NCBI GenBank assembly: GCA_021796175.1
Contig: JAJYOM010000043.1
Coordinates: forward strand, 1 to 11,367
Source: Thermoplasmata archaeon
GTDB lineage: Archaea; Thermoplasmatota; Thermoplasmata; Sysuiplasmatales; Sysuiplasmataceae
Length of the DNA: 11,367 nt
Reading direction: 5' to 3'
Numbering within the stretch: position 1 is the first letter of the stretch; each line of letters begins with the position of its first letter. Below the pieces are notes generated by a model, which worked only from the letters and a program-made list of their open reading frames with translations, searched no databases and had not been told where the DNA came from. Below, piece after piece: positions 1 through 6,872 of the stretch. The position numbers and the translations under genes are program-made.

Positions 1-1523
1 ATTATAATTGCTGACATCGGGTCTATGTAAAGGTCAGAAACTCTCTTGCCAAATAAAGTTGACCTGAATGTCTCTCCCTCCAGTGATATCATGCCGTTGA
101 CCTGCAGGTATTTCAATGTCCGGAGAGATGCGCTCTCAAGCGTTTCAACGTCAAACTGGTAAGCATAGAACGTCAGTGAAAGGAACCGTCTCAGCTCCTC
201 CATGCTGTTTGCAACCCTTGTCGCAACAGCAGACAAAATGTGGTTTCTAAGTGCCCTTTCATTTCCAATCTGCGAGCTGATGCCGCCCACATCACCCAGC
301 AGGTATTCCTCCAGCAGGAATGAAGCCATCTCGCTGTTTCTCGCTACGAGTATGGCTTCACCGAACTTGTCATACCTGGGTCTGCCTGCCCGACCGCACA
401 TTTGCTTTACCTCCATCACAGGTATGAGTGAATTTCCTGCCTGTGAATCATACCTGTACAGATCTCTCACGATCACTGTCCTGGCAGGCAGGTTTATCCC
501 AGCCGCAAGTGTCGGCGTTGCAAAAAGGCACTTGATGTGGCCACTCTTGAACAGCTTCTCAACTCTCTTTCTCTGTTCGTTCGTTAGGCCCGCGTGATGG
601 AAAGCAATACCGGACTCCACGCATTCGTCAAGTATCCTGTTTATCGTCCCGGGTTCATCAGCATCCTCGTCAACAGGTACAGTACCGGCATCCGGTTCCC
701 CGAGCACGTGGAGCAGCCTCTTCATATGTGTTCTGTATTTCAGCGCTGCACTCTCAGTGTTCTTCCTCGTACTGACAAATACAAGAGCCTGTCCGCCCCC
801 GGCTACGGAGTCATATATGAGGGACCAGACATCTTCCCCCTCACGCTTAACGATCTTTCTTCTCTCGTTGTCAGTGAAGAATATTTCTGAGTTGCTGTAG
901 ACACCCTCCTTCAGGCTCACCGGCCTCCATTCGCTGGAGTAATGCTCGGCGCCCAACCATTCGGCTATTTCCATGGAATTCTTTATCGTGGCACTCAGGC
1001 CAATGACCTGTATGTTAGGCACCAGTTTCCTGAGCCGTGCTATAACCATCTCCAGCGTCGGTCCGCGTTCAGGTTCATTTATGAGATGGATTTCATCCAC
1101 GACTATTGCCGACAGCTTCGAAATCCATGTTGCACTGTGCCTCAGAAGAGAATCCGCCTTTTCGCTTGTCGCCACTATTATGTCGTAATTCTGCAGCCTT
1201 TCGCCGGTTGAATCATAGTCTCCGGTTGATATCGCAACCTTAATTCCCAGTGACTCAAATTCTCGCAGTTCTTCGTATTTTTCGGTTGCAAGTGCTCTCA
1301 GTGGTACTATATACATTCCCTTCTGGCCGAGCCTGGCCGCCCTGAGAAGCGCCATATAACCTATCAGCGATTTACCGCTCGCTGTTGGAACCGCGGCTAT
1401 CATATTCCTTCCCTGCAGCACCGACGGGATAGTGTTTGACTGTGTTGGATACAGCGTTGTTATCCCCTGTTCCGCAAGTTTCTTCACTATATCCTGGCCA
1501 ATCTGCAGTTCTTCCACAAGCAT
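1..1523 (-). CDS. hel308: Hel308-type Ski2-family DNA helicase, C-terminus cut by window edge
   Basis: An ATP-dependent superfamily 2 helicase of the archaeal Hel308 group, which in characterised members unwinds lagging-strand DNA at stalled replication forks with 3'-5' polarity. The visible 507 residues hold the whole motor core: Q-motif (YPTQ, 25-28), Walker A variant VPTASGKS (45-52), motif II DEIH (143-146), motif III SAT (177-179), the ATPTLAAGINLPAR segment (335-348) and motif VI QMCGRAGRP (374-382). The frame is open to base 1, so roughly 200 C-terminal residues of the usual ~700 (ratchet and helix-loop-helix domains) lie outside. The ATG at 1523-1521 is the only sensible start: an in-frame TAA lies at 1553-1551, with no ATG, GTG or TTG between. 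No Shine-Dalgarno is seen, and a TATA-like box sits about 26 bases upstream, fitting a leaderless mRNA. It is divergent from lonB. A general Ski2-like helicase is the alternative name. Confidence 0.93.
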   Translation of the reverse strand, partial: MLVEELQIGQDIVKKLAEQGITTLYPTQSNTIPSVLQGRNMIAAVPTASGKSLIGYMALLRAARLGQKGMYIVPLRALATEKYEELREFESLGIKVAISTGDYDSTGERLQNYDIIVATSEKADSLLRHSATWISKLSAIVVDEIHLINEPERGPTLEMVIARLRKLVPNIQVIGLSATIKNSMEIAEWLGAEHYSSEWRPVSLKEGVYSNSEIFFTDNERRKIVKREGEDVWSLIYDSVAGGGQALVFVSTRKNTESAALKYRTHMKRLLHVLGEPDAGTVPVDEDADEPGTINRILDECVESGIAFHHAGLTNEQRKRVEKLFKSGHIKCLFATPTLAAGINLPARTVIVRDLYRYDSQAGNSLIPVMEVKQMCGRAGRPRYDKFGEAILVARNSEMASFLLEEYLLGDVGGISSQIGNERALRNHILSAVATRVANSMEELRRFLSLTFYAYQFDVETLESASLRTLKYLQVNGMISLEGETFRSTLFGKRVSDLYIDPMSAII

Positions 1524-1544
1524 TATGTCAACCAGATTATGTGC

Positions 1545-1554
1545 AAGTACTTAA
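1545..1554 (-). promoter_or_regulatory. Candidate TATA box of the Hel308 gene
   Basis: On the minus strand this reads TTAAGTACTT, centred about 26 bases before the ATG at 1523. That is the archaeal spacing for a transcript starting at or next to the start codon. Eight of the ten bases form the palindrome AAGTACTT. It is identified by position and AT-richness only. Confidence 0.45.
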
Positions 1555-1662
1555 CCAGTTCAAGACGAAATGCTCCTGGGCCAAACCGCGTGTCCAGTTC
1601 ACTTCCCCGGTGTGCAAAAAAGACAGCACCACAATGTATATTGCTGCAGAGTTTTCCCCAAA

Positions 1663-1671
1663 GCCTTATTT
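1663..1671 (+). promoter_or_regulatory. Candidate TATA box of lonB
   Basis: The AT-rich stretch CTTATTTAG lies about 40 bases before the proposed TTG start at 1708, predicting a transcript start near 1692-1697 and a leader of 10-15 bases. A second AT-rich run, TTTTAAAAG at 1687-1695, is too close to the start codon to serve unless translation begins elsewhere. The 184-base divergent intergenic region 1524-1707 holds this and the Hel308 promoter; I see no RNA gene in it. Confidence 0.35.
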
Positions 1672-1707
1672 AGCAACGACACGTACATTTTAAAAGAGCT
1701 GAACCAA

Positions 1708-3735
1708 TTGTCAGATAACGCCGGTACTGTTCCTGAAGAGAAGGTTCAGGAGGACCTTCCCGATGCCGATACATGGATTGTAACACAGAATTTCTCAAAC
1801 ACGGGTGAGATCAGCATACCGCCACACCTTGCCGATCAGGTGATTGGCCAGGACGAAGCGGTCAGGGTGGTCAGGAAAGCTGCTGAACAGAAAAGGCACG
1901 TAATGCTGATTGGCGAACCGGGCACCGGGAAATCCATGCTGGCCAGGTCTATGACCGAGTTTCTCCCCAAGAGCGAGCTTCAGGACGTCATCGCTTACCA
2001 CAATTCTGATGATCCCAACGAGCCCAAGATACGTGTTGTTCCTGTTGGCAAGGGAAGGGAGATAGTCAATGCCCAGAGAGCCGAAATGCTTCAGAGGAGA
2101 CAGCAGAAGGCTTCAGTTTACTGGATGCTTGTCGTGATGATAGTGGTCGCTTCAGTTGCCATTTTCATACTGGACCATACAGACCCGTCGATACTTCTGT
2201 TTGGCATCATAGGCGCGATTTTCATCTATTTCCTTATGCGCTATACGGGCCAGCGTTCTGAAAGTATAATGGTTCCCAAACTGCTCATTGGCCACACGCC
2301 CGATGAGATAGCACCCTTCATAGATGCTACTGGTGCCCACGCAGGCGCTCTGCTGGGCGATGTAAAGCACGACCCGTTTCAGAGCGGAGGACTGGAGACA
2401 CCTGCCCATGAGCGACTGGAAGTGGGCGCGATTCACAAGGCAAACAAGGGTGTTCTTTTCATAGACGAGATCAATCTGCTGAGGACTGAGTCGCAGCAGA
2501 GCCTGCTTACTGCCCTGCAGGAAGGCAAATTCTCAATCCTGGGGCAGAGTGAACGGAGTTCCGGCGCAATGGTGAAGAGTGAACCTGTTCCGTGCGAATT
2601 TATTCTGGTCGCGGCGGGCAATCTCGATGCACTGCAGGGAATGCACCCTGCGCTGCGGTCGAGGATCAGGGGCTACGGATACGAGATTTACATGAACACG
2701 ACCATGCCGGACACAAACCTCAACAGGGAAAAGCTTGTCAGGTTCGTCGCTCAGGAAGTGGTCAAGGACAAGAAAATTCCTCACTTCGACAAGTTCGCTG
2801 TTTCTGAGATCATAAAGGAGGCACAGAGACGCGCCGGAAGGAAGGGCAGGCTGACCCTCAGGCTCAGGGAGCTTGGCGGCCTTGTAAGGGTCGCAGGCGA
2901 CATAGCGCGTGAAGAGGGAGCAGACTCGGTCAAGAACGAGCATGTGCTGAAGGCCAAGAAGATTGCCAGATCGCTCGAACAGCAGGTTGCTGACAGGTAC
3001 ATACAGAGAAGGAAGGAATACAACACAATCTCAACCGGCGGCAGCCTCGTCGGAACTGTCAATGGCCTTGCAGCGCTTGGATCGGACACAGGCATGTCCG
3101 AGTTCTCCGGAATTGTATTGCCGATTGTTGCGGAGGTCACTCCTGCTCATACAAGATCCGGCGGGAGGGTGGTGGCTACAGGCAAGCTTGGTGACATAGC
3201 AAAGGAAGCTGTGGACAATGTATCTGCCATAATAAAGAAATATTCAGGCGAGGACATCAGCAATCATGACATTCACATACAGTTCATTGGTACATACGAG
3301 GGTGTGGAAGGAGACAGCGCATCTATCTCGATAGCTACAGCGGTGATCAGCGCTTTCGAGAACATACCCGTGGATCAGACGATAGCAATGACGGGCAGTC
3401 TGAGTGTCAGGGGAGACGTGCTGCCGGTCGGCGGCGTGACAGCAAAGACTGAAGCAGCAGCTGAAACCGGCCTCAGGGAGGTAATTGTGCCTCTTGACAA
3501 CCTCGGTGACATAATACTCGATCCGAAGTATGCGGGCAAGATCAAGATATTTCCTGTAAGGACACTTCTTGATGTTCTGCGGGAAGCACTTGTTCCTGGA
3601 GCAGAGAAGGAGAAGCTGATATCCAAGCTGAGCACAATTCTGGGAGAAGTAAGGCAGGCACAGGATACAGAAGCCGATGTGGACACAACCATACCGTCGA
3701 CGAAGTTGAAGGGCGGAAGACCGGTTCCGCGCTGA
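1708..3735 (+). CDS. lonB: Archaeal membrane-anchored ATP-dependent protease LonB
   Basis: An ATP-driven serine protease of the archaeal LonB type that degrades misfolded and regulatory proteins at the inner face of the membrane. With a TTG start at 1708 it has 675 residues, near the usual length. The AAA+ module carries Walker A GEPGTGKS (69-76), interrupted by two hydrophobic helices at about 137-155 and 160-177, the anchor typical of LonB. Walker B is VLFIDE (249-254) and a sensor-1 Asn is in AAGN (about 305). The C-terminal protease has the catalytic dyad Ser537 in GDSAS and Lys580 in VTAKTE, 43 residues apart as in characterised archaeal Lon proteins. An ATG at 1570 would add 46 residues unlike Lon and run through the promoter region, so I prefer the TTG, though the exact start is uncertain. 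It leads the cluster with nadM and pncC. Confidence 0.95.
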   Translation: MSDNAGTVPEEKVQEDLPDADTWIVTQNFSNTGEISIPPHLADQVIGQDEAVRVVRKAAEQKRHVMLIGEPGTGKSMLARSMTEFLPKSELQDVIAYHNSDDPNEPKIRVVPVGKGREIVNAQRAEMLQRRQQKASVYWMLVVMIVVASVAIFILDHTDPSILLFGIIGAIFIYFLMRYTGQRSESIMVPKLLIGHTPDEIAPFIDATGAHAGALLGDVKHDPFQSGGLETPAHERLEVGAIHKANKGVLFIDEINLLRTESQQSLLTALQEGKFSILGQSERSSGAMVKSEPVPCEFILVAAGNLDALQGMHPALRSRIRGYGYEIYMNTTMPDTNLNREKLVRFVAQEVVKDKKIPHFDKFAVSEIIKEAQRRAGRKGRLTLRLRELGGLVRVAGDIAREEGADSVKNEHVLKAKKIARSLEQQVADRYIQRRKEYNTISTGGSLVGTVNGLAALGSDTGMSEFSGIVLPIVAEVTPAHTRSGGRVVATGKLGDIAKEAVDNVSAIIKKYSGEDISNHDIHIQFIGTYEGVEGDSASISIATAVISAFENIPVDQTIAMTGSLSVRGDVLPVGGVTAKTEAAAETGLREVIVPLDNLGDIILDPKYAGKIKIFPVRTLLDVLREALVPGAEKEKLISKLSTILGEVRQAQDTEADVDTTIPSTKLKGGRPVPR

Positions 3736-3756
3736 TCTAACGGAAGCTGATCTGCG

Positions 3757-4278
3757 ATGAACGCCCTCATCGTGGGAAGGTATCAGCCGTTCCACCTTGG
3801 CCACCTGGCGGCTGTGCGGGAAGCGCTGGAAAGCTGTGAAAGACTTATAATTGCGATTGGAAGCGCGCAGTACTCCCACACCAGGGAGAACCCCTTTACG
3901 GCCGGTGAGCGGCTTGAGATGATATATTCCGCCCTTCGTGCAGAGGGGCTGTATGACAGGACAAACATAGTTCCTGTCATCGATGTAAACAGATATGCTG
4001 TCTGGGTATCGCATGTCAGATCACTTGTCCCTCCCTTTCAGACTATTTTCACAAACAACCCTCTGACGCAGAGACTTTTCAGTGAATCCGGATACGAAGT
4101 CAGGCAGACAAGGATTTACAACAAGGAAATATACAGCGGGTCCTTCATAAGGGAACAGATGATAAACGGCGGAGACTGGAAACAGTCAGTTCACCCGAAT
4201 GTCTCAGATATCATCGGCAGATTTGGTGGTGTGGATCGCGTCAGAGAGCTATTCTACCTTTCAGGCCAGCACAAGTAG
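3757..4278 (+). CDS. nadM: Nicotinamide-nucleotide adenylyltransferase, archaeal type
   Basis: This enzyme transfers AMP from ATP to NMN (and usually NaMN), the dinucleotide-forming step of NAD synthesis and salvage. At 173 residues it matches the archaeal NadM family length. The nucleotidyltransferase signature is complete: GRYQPFHLGH at 7-16 with the HxGH phosphate-binding motif (13-16), ENPFTAGER at about 44-52, and the C-terminal YSGSFIR standing in for the usual SGT-x-[IV]R ATP-binding motif. The ATG at 3757 begins exactly at the conserved N-terminal strand (MNALIVGR). It starts 21 bases after the lonB stop with only a weak purine-rich stretch ahead, so it is probably co-transcribed. Its last 50 bases overlap the next gene in another frame. 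Function is secure from the motifs. Confidence 0.95.
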   Translation: MNALIVGRYQPFHLGHLAAVREALESCERLIIAIGSAQYSHTRENPFTAGERLEMIYSALRAEGLYDRTNIVPVIDVNRYAVWVSHVRSLVPPFQTIFTNNPLTQRLFSESGYEVRQTRIYNKEIYSGSFIREQMINGGDWKQSVHPNVSDIIGRFGGVDRVRELFYLSGQHK

Positions 4279-4759
4279 GCTCGTTTCTTCCATAAGGGAG
4301 AAGTTCACCGGAAAGGGCATTACGCTTTCGACAGCTGAGTCGATTACAGGCGGATTGATTGGCTCAACACTCGTTTCTCTGCCCGGCTCGTCCATTTTTT
4401 TCAAGGGTGGTGTCGTGGCCTACAGCAACGAGTCGAAGGAGAAGATACTGGGAGTCAGACACAGGACTCTGACATCTCATGGCGCGGTGAGCAGGGAAAC
4501 TGCTCTTGAGATGGCTTACGGGGCCCTTCGCCTGTTCGAAACCTCGATGGCTGTATCATGCACAGGAATAGCAGGACCGGCAGGGGAAACCACCGAAAAA
4601 CCGGTCGGTCTTGTGTACATGGCGATTGTGACGGACAGGGACTCGGCGGTAAAAGAAGTCAGGTATGATGGTGACAGGGACAGCATAAGGATGCGCACGG
4701 TCGAGGACTGTCTCCAGATGATAGAGGAGGAGGCTTCGAAGGCGTATCAGCAACAGTGA
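4229..4759 (+). CDS. pncC: CinA C-terminal-domain protein, probable NMN deamidase
   Basis: A stand-alone CinA C-terminal domain. Characterised members (PncC) hydrolyse the amide of NMN to give NaMN and ammonia. Taking the GTG at 4229 as start (176 residues), the family motifs follow in order: TAESITGG (35-42, with the likely nucleophile Ser38), PGSSIFFKGGVVAYSN (52-67), HGAVSRE (84-90) and the glycine-rich SCTGIAGPAGE (110-120) followed by EKPVGLVY. There is no full-length CinA N-terminal domain. The start is unclear: the ATG at 4199, TTG 4223 and GTG 4226 or 4229 all lie inside nadM, and no start codon exists near the nadM stop where homologues would begin. GTG 4229 gives the least overlap. 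NadM directly upstream uses the substrate and product of this reaction, supporting the assignment. Confidence 0.88.
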   Translation: MWIASESYSTFQASTSRLVSSIREKFTGKGITLSTAESITGGLIGSTLVSLPGSSIFFKGGVVAYSNESKEKILGVRHRTLTSHGAVSRETALEMAYGALRLFETSMAVSCTGIAGPAGETTEKPVGLVYMAIVTDRDSAVKEVRYDGDRDSIRMRTVEDCLQMIEEEASKAYQQQ

Positions 4760-4762
4760 TCA
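4757..4762. other. Abutting stop codons of convergent genes (TGATCA)
   Basis: The TGA of pncC (4757-4759, plus strand) is followed immediately by the TGA of the chloride channel gene read on the minus strand (4762-4760). The six bases TGATCA therefore end both genes, leaving no intergenic space and no T-rich terminator outside the coding sequence. Confidence 0.9.
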
Positions 4763-6610
4763 CAATTCATTGCGCTCCGTCTCCAGCGCGAGACTGCGTA
4801 TCTTCTCGTTGTATGCCTTTGCAATCTCCTGTAGGCCGATTACGCCCACTATCTGCTCAGTTTCATTCCTCTTTTCCAGAACCACCAGCAGTTCGAGTTT
4901 CTCCGTGGTGAGGAGATTGAATACATCATGCGCGCTCTGTTCGGATGATATTGTCTTTACAGCCCTCGTTGCAACATCCCTCAACCTGAGGCCGGGCGTA
5001 CCGGCACTTTTAACTGCTTCATCCATGCTGACAAAGCTCATTATTTCGTTGACACTGAGTACCACAGCCCCTTTGGTCCTCAGCTGTTTCATCAGTCTGA
5101 TTGCTTCTTCCAGGGTTGTACCGGCATCCAATGTCGATATGTCGGAAGCCATCGCCTCGCTTACCTTGATGTAATCCATCAAAGGCTTCTCGTATTCCTG
5201 CTGGTGGGCAGGCGAATGCGCCCTGTCCAGCACCTGTGCCCTGTATATGGAGTACTTGGAACCGGAAATGAAATATGAGATGACTGTCGCGAGCATGAGC
5301 GGAAGGAAGAGCGCGTACCCGCCGGTCATTTCAGTTCCCATTATAATTATGGATATCGGCGCCTTCGATACGCCGCCGAAGAAAGATATCATCGATACAA
5401 TAACAACGTCCGCAATGCTGAGATAGGGCATCAGAGGGTGGAAAACGAGCCAGATCGCCGCTCCGATGAAACCACCAATGACAATGCCGGGAGCATACAC
5501 TCCGCCGGAGCCTCCCGATCCTATGGAAAGGGAGGTTGCAATTATCTTCATAAATATCAGCACGATAATTATGCCAAGCGGCATAATCGCAAATTCGGTG
5601 AACTGTGATGTCCCGCCGTAGAATATCAGCTGCAGCCAGCCGTAACTCAATCCAACGACCTGGGGGAATGCCATTGCAATCAGGCCAACCCCCAGTCCCC
5701 CGATTGCAGGCTTGAAGTATTTCGGTATCTTCAGCCTGACGAACTGTTTCTTGAGGCCATAGAAAGTCACGACATAGAATATTCCGCAAAGTCCGGTGAT
5801 TATACCCACCAGAGTGTAGAGTATCAGCGACTCAGGATGGTAGAAGCCCACAGTCGTCTGCTGTATAGAGAAGAGCGGCCTGTAGTTGAAGAAATAACCG
5901 AAAATAGCATATCCGGTAGCAGATGCAATTATGGAAGGAACAAGTGCATCAACCTCGAAATCTCTTTTGTAGAGCACCTCGGTGCTGAGAAGTGCTCCGC
6001 CCAGCGGAGCCATGAATATGCTGCCTATGCCAGCTCCTATGCCGGCAGCTACGGCTATCCTTCTGTCCCTGTCATCAAGCCCGAATATATCTGCAATGAA
6101 CGATCCAAATCCGGCAGCGATCTGCGCGACCGGCCCCTCTCTTCCGGCGCTCCCCCCGGAACCTATTGTGATGGCCGAGGCTACAAGCTTTACTGCCGGT
6201 ATTCTCTTCCTTATGTACCCCTTTCTGTAGTGGAACGCCTCTATTGCAGCATCTGTTCCGTGACCTTCCGCTTCGGGTGCAAGTCCGTACACAAGGAGGC
6301 CGGAGACAAGCCCTCCCAGCGTCGTCGAAAGCGGTAGAAGCCAGTACCTGTATGTTCCCAGTATGTATACCGGGCCCTGGCCCTCAAGTGCTGTTCCGGG
6401 TGGTGTAAAGCCCGTAATCCCGGTCAGTATGTACCTGGTGCTCAGTGCTATCGCATAGTAAAGCGCGAGCGATCCAACACCGGCTATTATGCCTATGAAA
6501 ATACCGATTATCACCCATTTCCTGATGAAACCGGAACTGACCCATTGCCGGAAGGCAGCAGCACTGTTTATTTTTTCCACGCTCCGCCTGCCGGGACAAA
6601 ACTCTCTCAA
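4760..6610 (-). CDS. ClC-family chloride channel or transporter with CBS pair
   Basis: An integral membrane protein of 616 residues: an 18-helix-type ClC pore region (about 30-460) and a cytoplasmic CBS pair (about 480-605) that in relatives binds adenine nucleotides. The anion-path signatures are GSGGSAGREGP (150-160) with gating Glu158, and GGVYAP (369-374), where Tyr372 replaces the usual Phe. Tyr456 in SIY is a candidate for the central tyrosine. At the position of the internal proton glutamate of E. coli ClC (Glu203), the segment STEVLY has Val212 after Glu211. The GSGIP segment appears as GHGTD (116-120). The start is TTG 6610, with GTG 6580 an alternative giving 606 residues; an in-frame TGA at 6649-6647 limits any longer form. 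Family membership is certain; exchanger versus channel mode is not. Confidence 0.95.
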   Translation of the reverse strand: MREFCPGRRSVEKINSAAAFRQWVSSGFIRKWVIIGIFIGIIAGVGSLALYYAIALSTRYILTGITGFTPPGTALEGQGPVYILGTYRYWLLPLSTTLGGLVSGLLVYGLAPEAEGHGTDAAIEAFHYRKGYIRKRIPAVKLVASAITIGSGGSAGREGPVAQIAAGFGSFIADIFGLDDRDRRIAVAAGIGAGIGSIFMAPLGGALLSTEVLYKRDFEVDALVPSIIASATGYAIFGYFFNYRPLFSIQQTTVGFYHPESLILYTLVGIITGLCGIFYVVTFYGLKKQFVRLKIPKYFKPAIGGLGVGLIAMAFPQVVGLSYGWLQLIFYGGTSQFTEFAIMPLGIIIVLIFMKIIATSLSIGSGGSGGVYAPGIVIGGFIGAAIWLVFHPLMPYLSIADVVIVSMISFFGGVSKAPISIIIMGTEMTGGYALFLPLMLATVISYFISGSKYSIYRAQVLDRAHSPAHQQEYEKPLMDYIKVSEAMASDISTLDAGTTLEEAIRLMKQLRTKGAVVLSVNEIMSFVSMDEAVKSAGTPGLRLRDVATRAVKTISSEQSAHDVFNLLTTEKLELLVVLEKRNETEQIVGVIGLQEIAKAYNEKIRSLALETERNEL

Positions 6611-6667
6611 ACAGTGAAGTCCGGAGACCCGATTTTCGACAGGCTGTCAATGACCAACAGACGACTG

Positions 6668-6679
6668 TATAAATATATT
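6668..6679 (-). promoter_or_regulatory. Candidate TATA box of the ClC gene
   Basis: The minus strand reads AATATATTTATA here, the most AT-rich stretch in the 6611-6872 intergenic region. It would place a transcript start near 6647, about 37 bases before the TTG at 6610. No Shine-Dalgarno is evident in that leader. Confidence 0.5.
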
Positions 6680-6712
6680 GGTAAGTTTATTTCATTTTGG
6701 GCAATGATCGAC

Positions 6713-6725
6713 TGGCCGCCGGCCA
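6713..6725. repeat. Inverted repeat TGGCC-GCC-GGCCA
   Basis: Perfect 5-base arms around a 3-base centre, in the divergent intergenic region between the ClC and amidase genes. A GC-rich dyad in an AT-rich promoter region may be a regulator site. A second short palindrome, AGCATGCT, lies at 6745-6752. Confidence 0.35.
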
Positions 6726-6771
6726 TTGAAAAGGCTTTGAACTGAGCATGCTTCCTTTGCTGCATTTATCG

Positions 6772-6785
6772 ATTGCAGGTGCAAT
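6772..6785. repeat. Inverted repeat ATTGCA-GG-TGCAAT upstream of the amidase
   Basis: Perfect 6-base arms separated by two bases. It ends immediately before the AT-rich CATTATACAT (6788-6797) and 35 bases before the preferred TATA box of the amidase, so it is well placed for an activator or repressor. No regulator gene is present in the window. Confidence 0.45.
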
Positions 6786-6820
6786 AACATTATACATCTG
6801 TTTTTTCTAAACCCCTATCC

Positions 6821-6828
6821 TTTTAAGT
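6821..6828 (+). promoter_or_regulatory. Candidate TATA box of the amidase gene
   Basis: TTTTAAGT lies about 49 bases before the ATG, predicting a transcript start near 6848-6850 and a leader of about 25 bases containing the purine-rich AGGGATTGAAGA just before the ATG. CATTATACAT at 6788-6797 is a second candidate. Confidence 0.45.
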
Positions 6829-6872
6829 GTTTTCATCCATTGCGCCAGAGGTTCAACGCAAGGGATTGAAGA

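Noticed and set aside
202..1211. Plus-strand frames opposite the Hel308 gene
   Set aside because: The minus strand carries an uninterrupted helicase with all core motifs; these are shadows.
1570..1707. N-terminal extension of LonB from the ATG at 1570
   Set aside because: The 46 extra residues are Cys/His/Gln-rich and unlike Lon, and would run across the lonB promoter region and leave only 46 bases between the divergent starts.
3244..4014. 256-codon minus-strand frame opposite lonB and nadM
   Set aside because: It lies antisense to strongly supported coding sequence, spans two genes and their gap, and shows no recognisable domain.
6384..6650. 88-codon minus-strand frame starting at TTG 6650 near the predicted ClC transcript start
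   Set aside because: It lies largely within the ClC coding region in another frame and shows no recognisable motif; its N-terminal part could be translated but nothing supports it.
6799..6810. T-run (six T) as a transcription terminator
   Set aside because: It lies in a divergent promoter region with no plus-strand gene ending upstream, so there is nothing to terminate.
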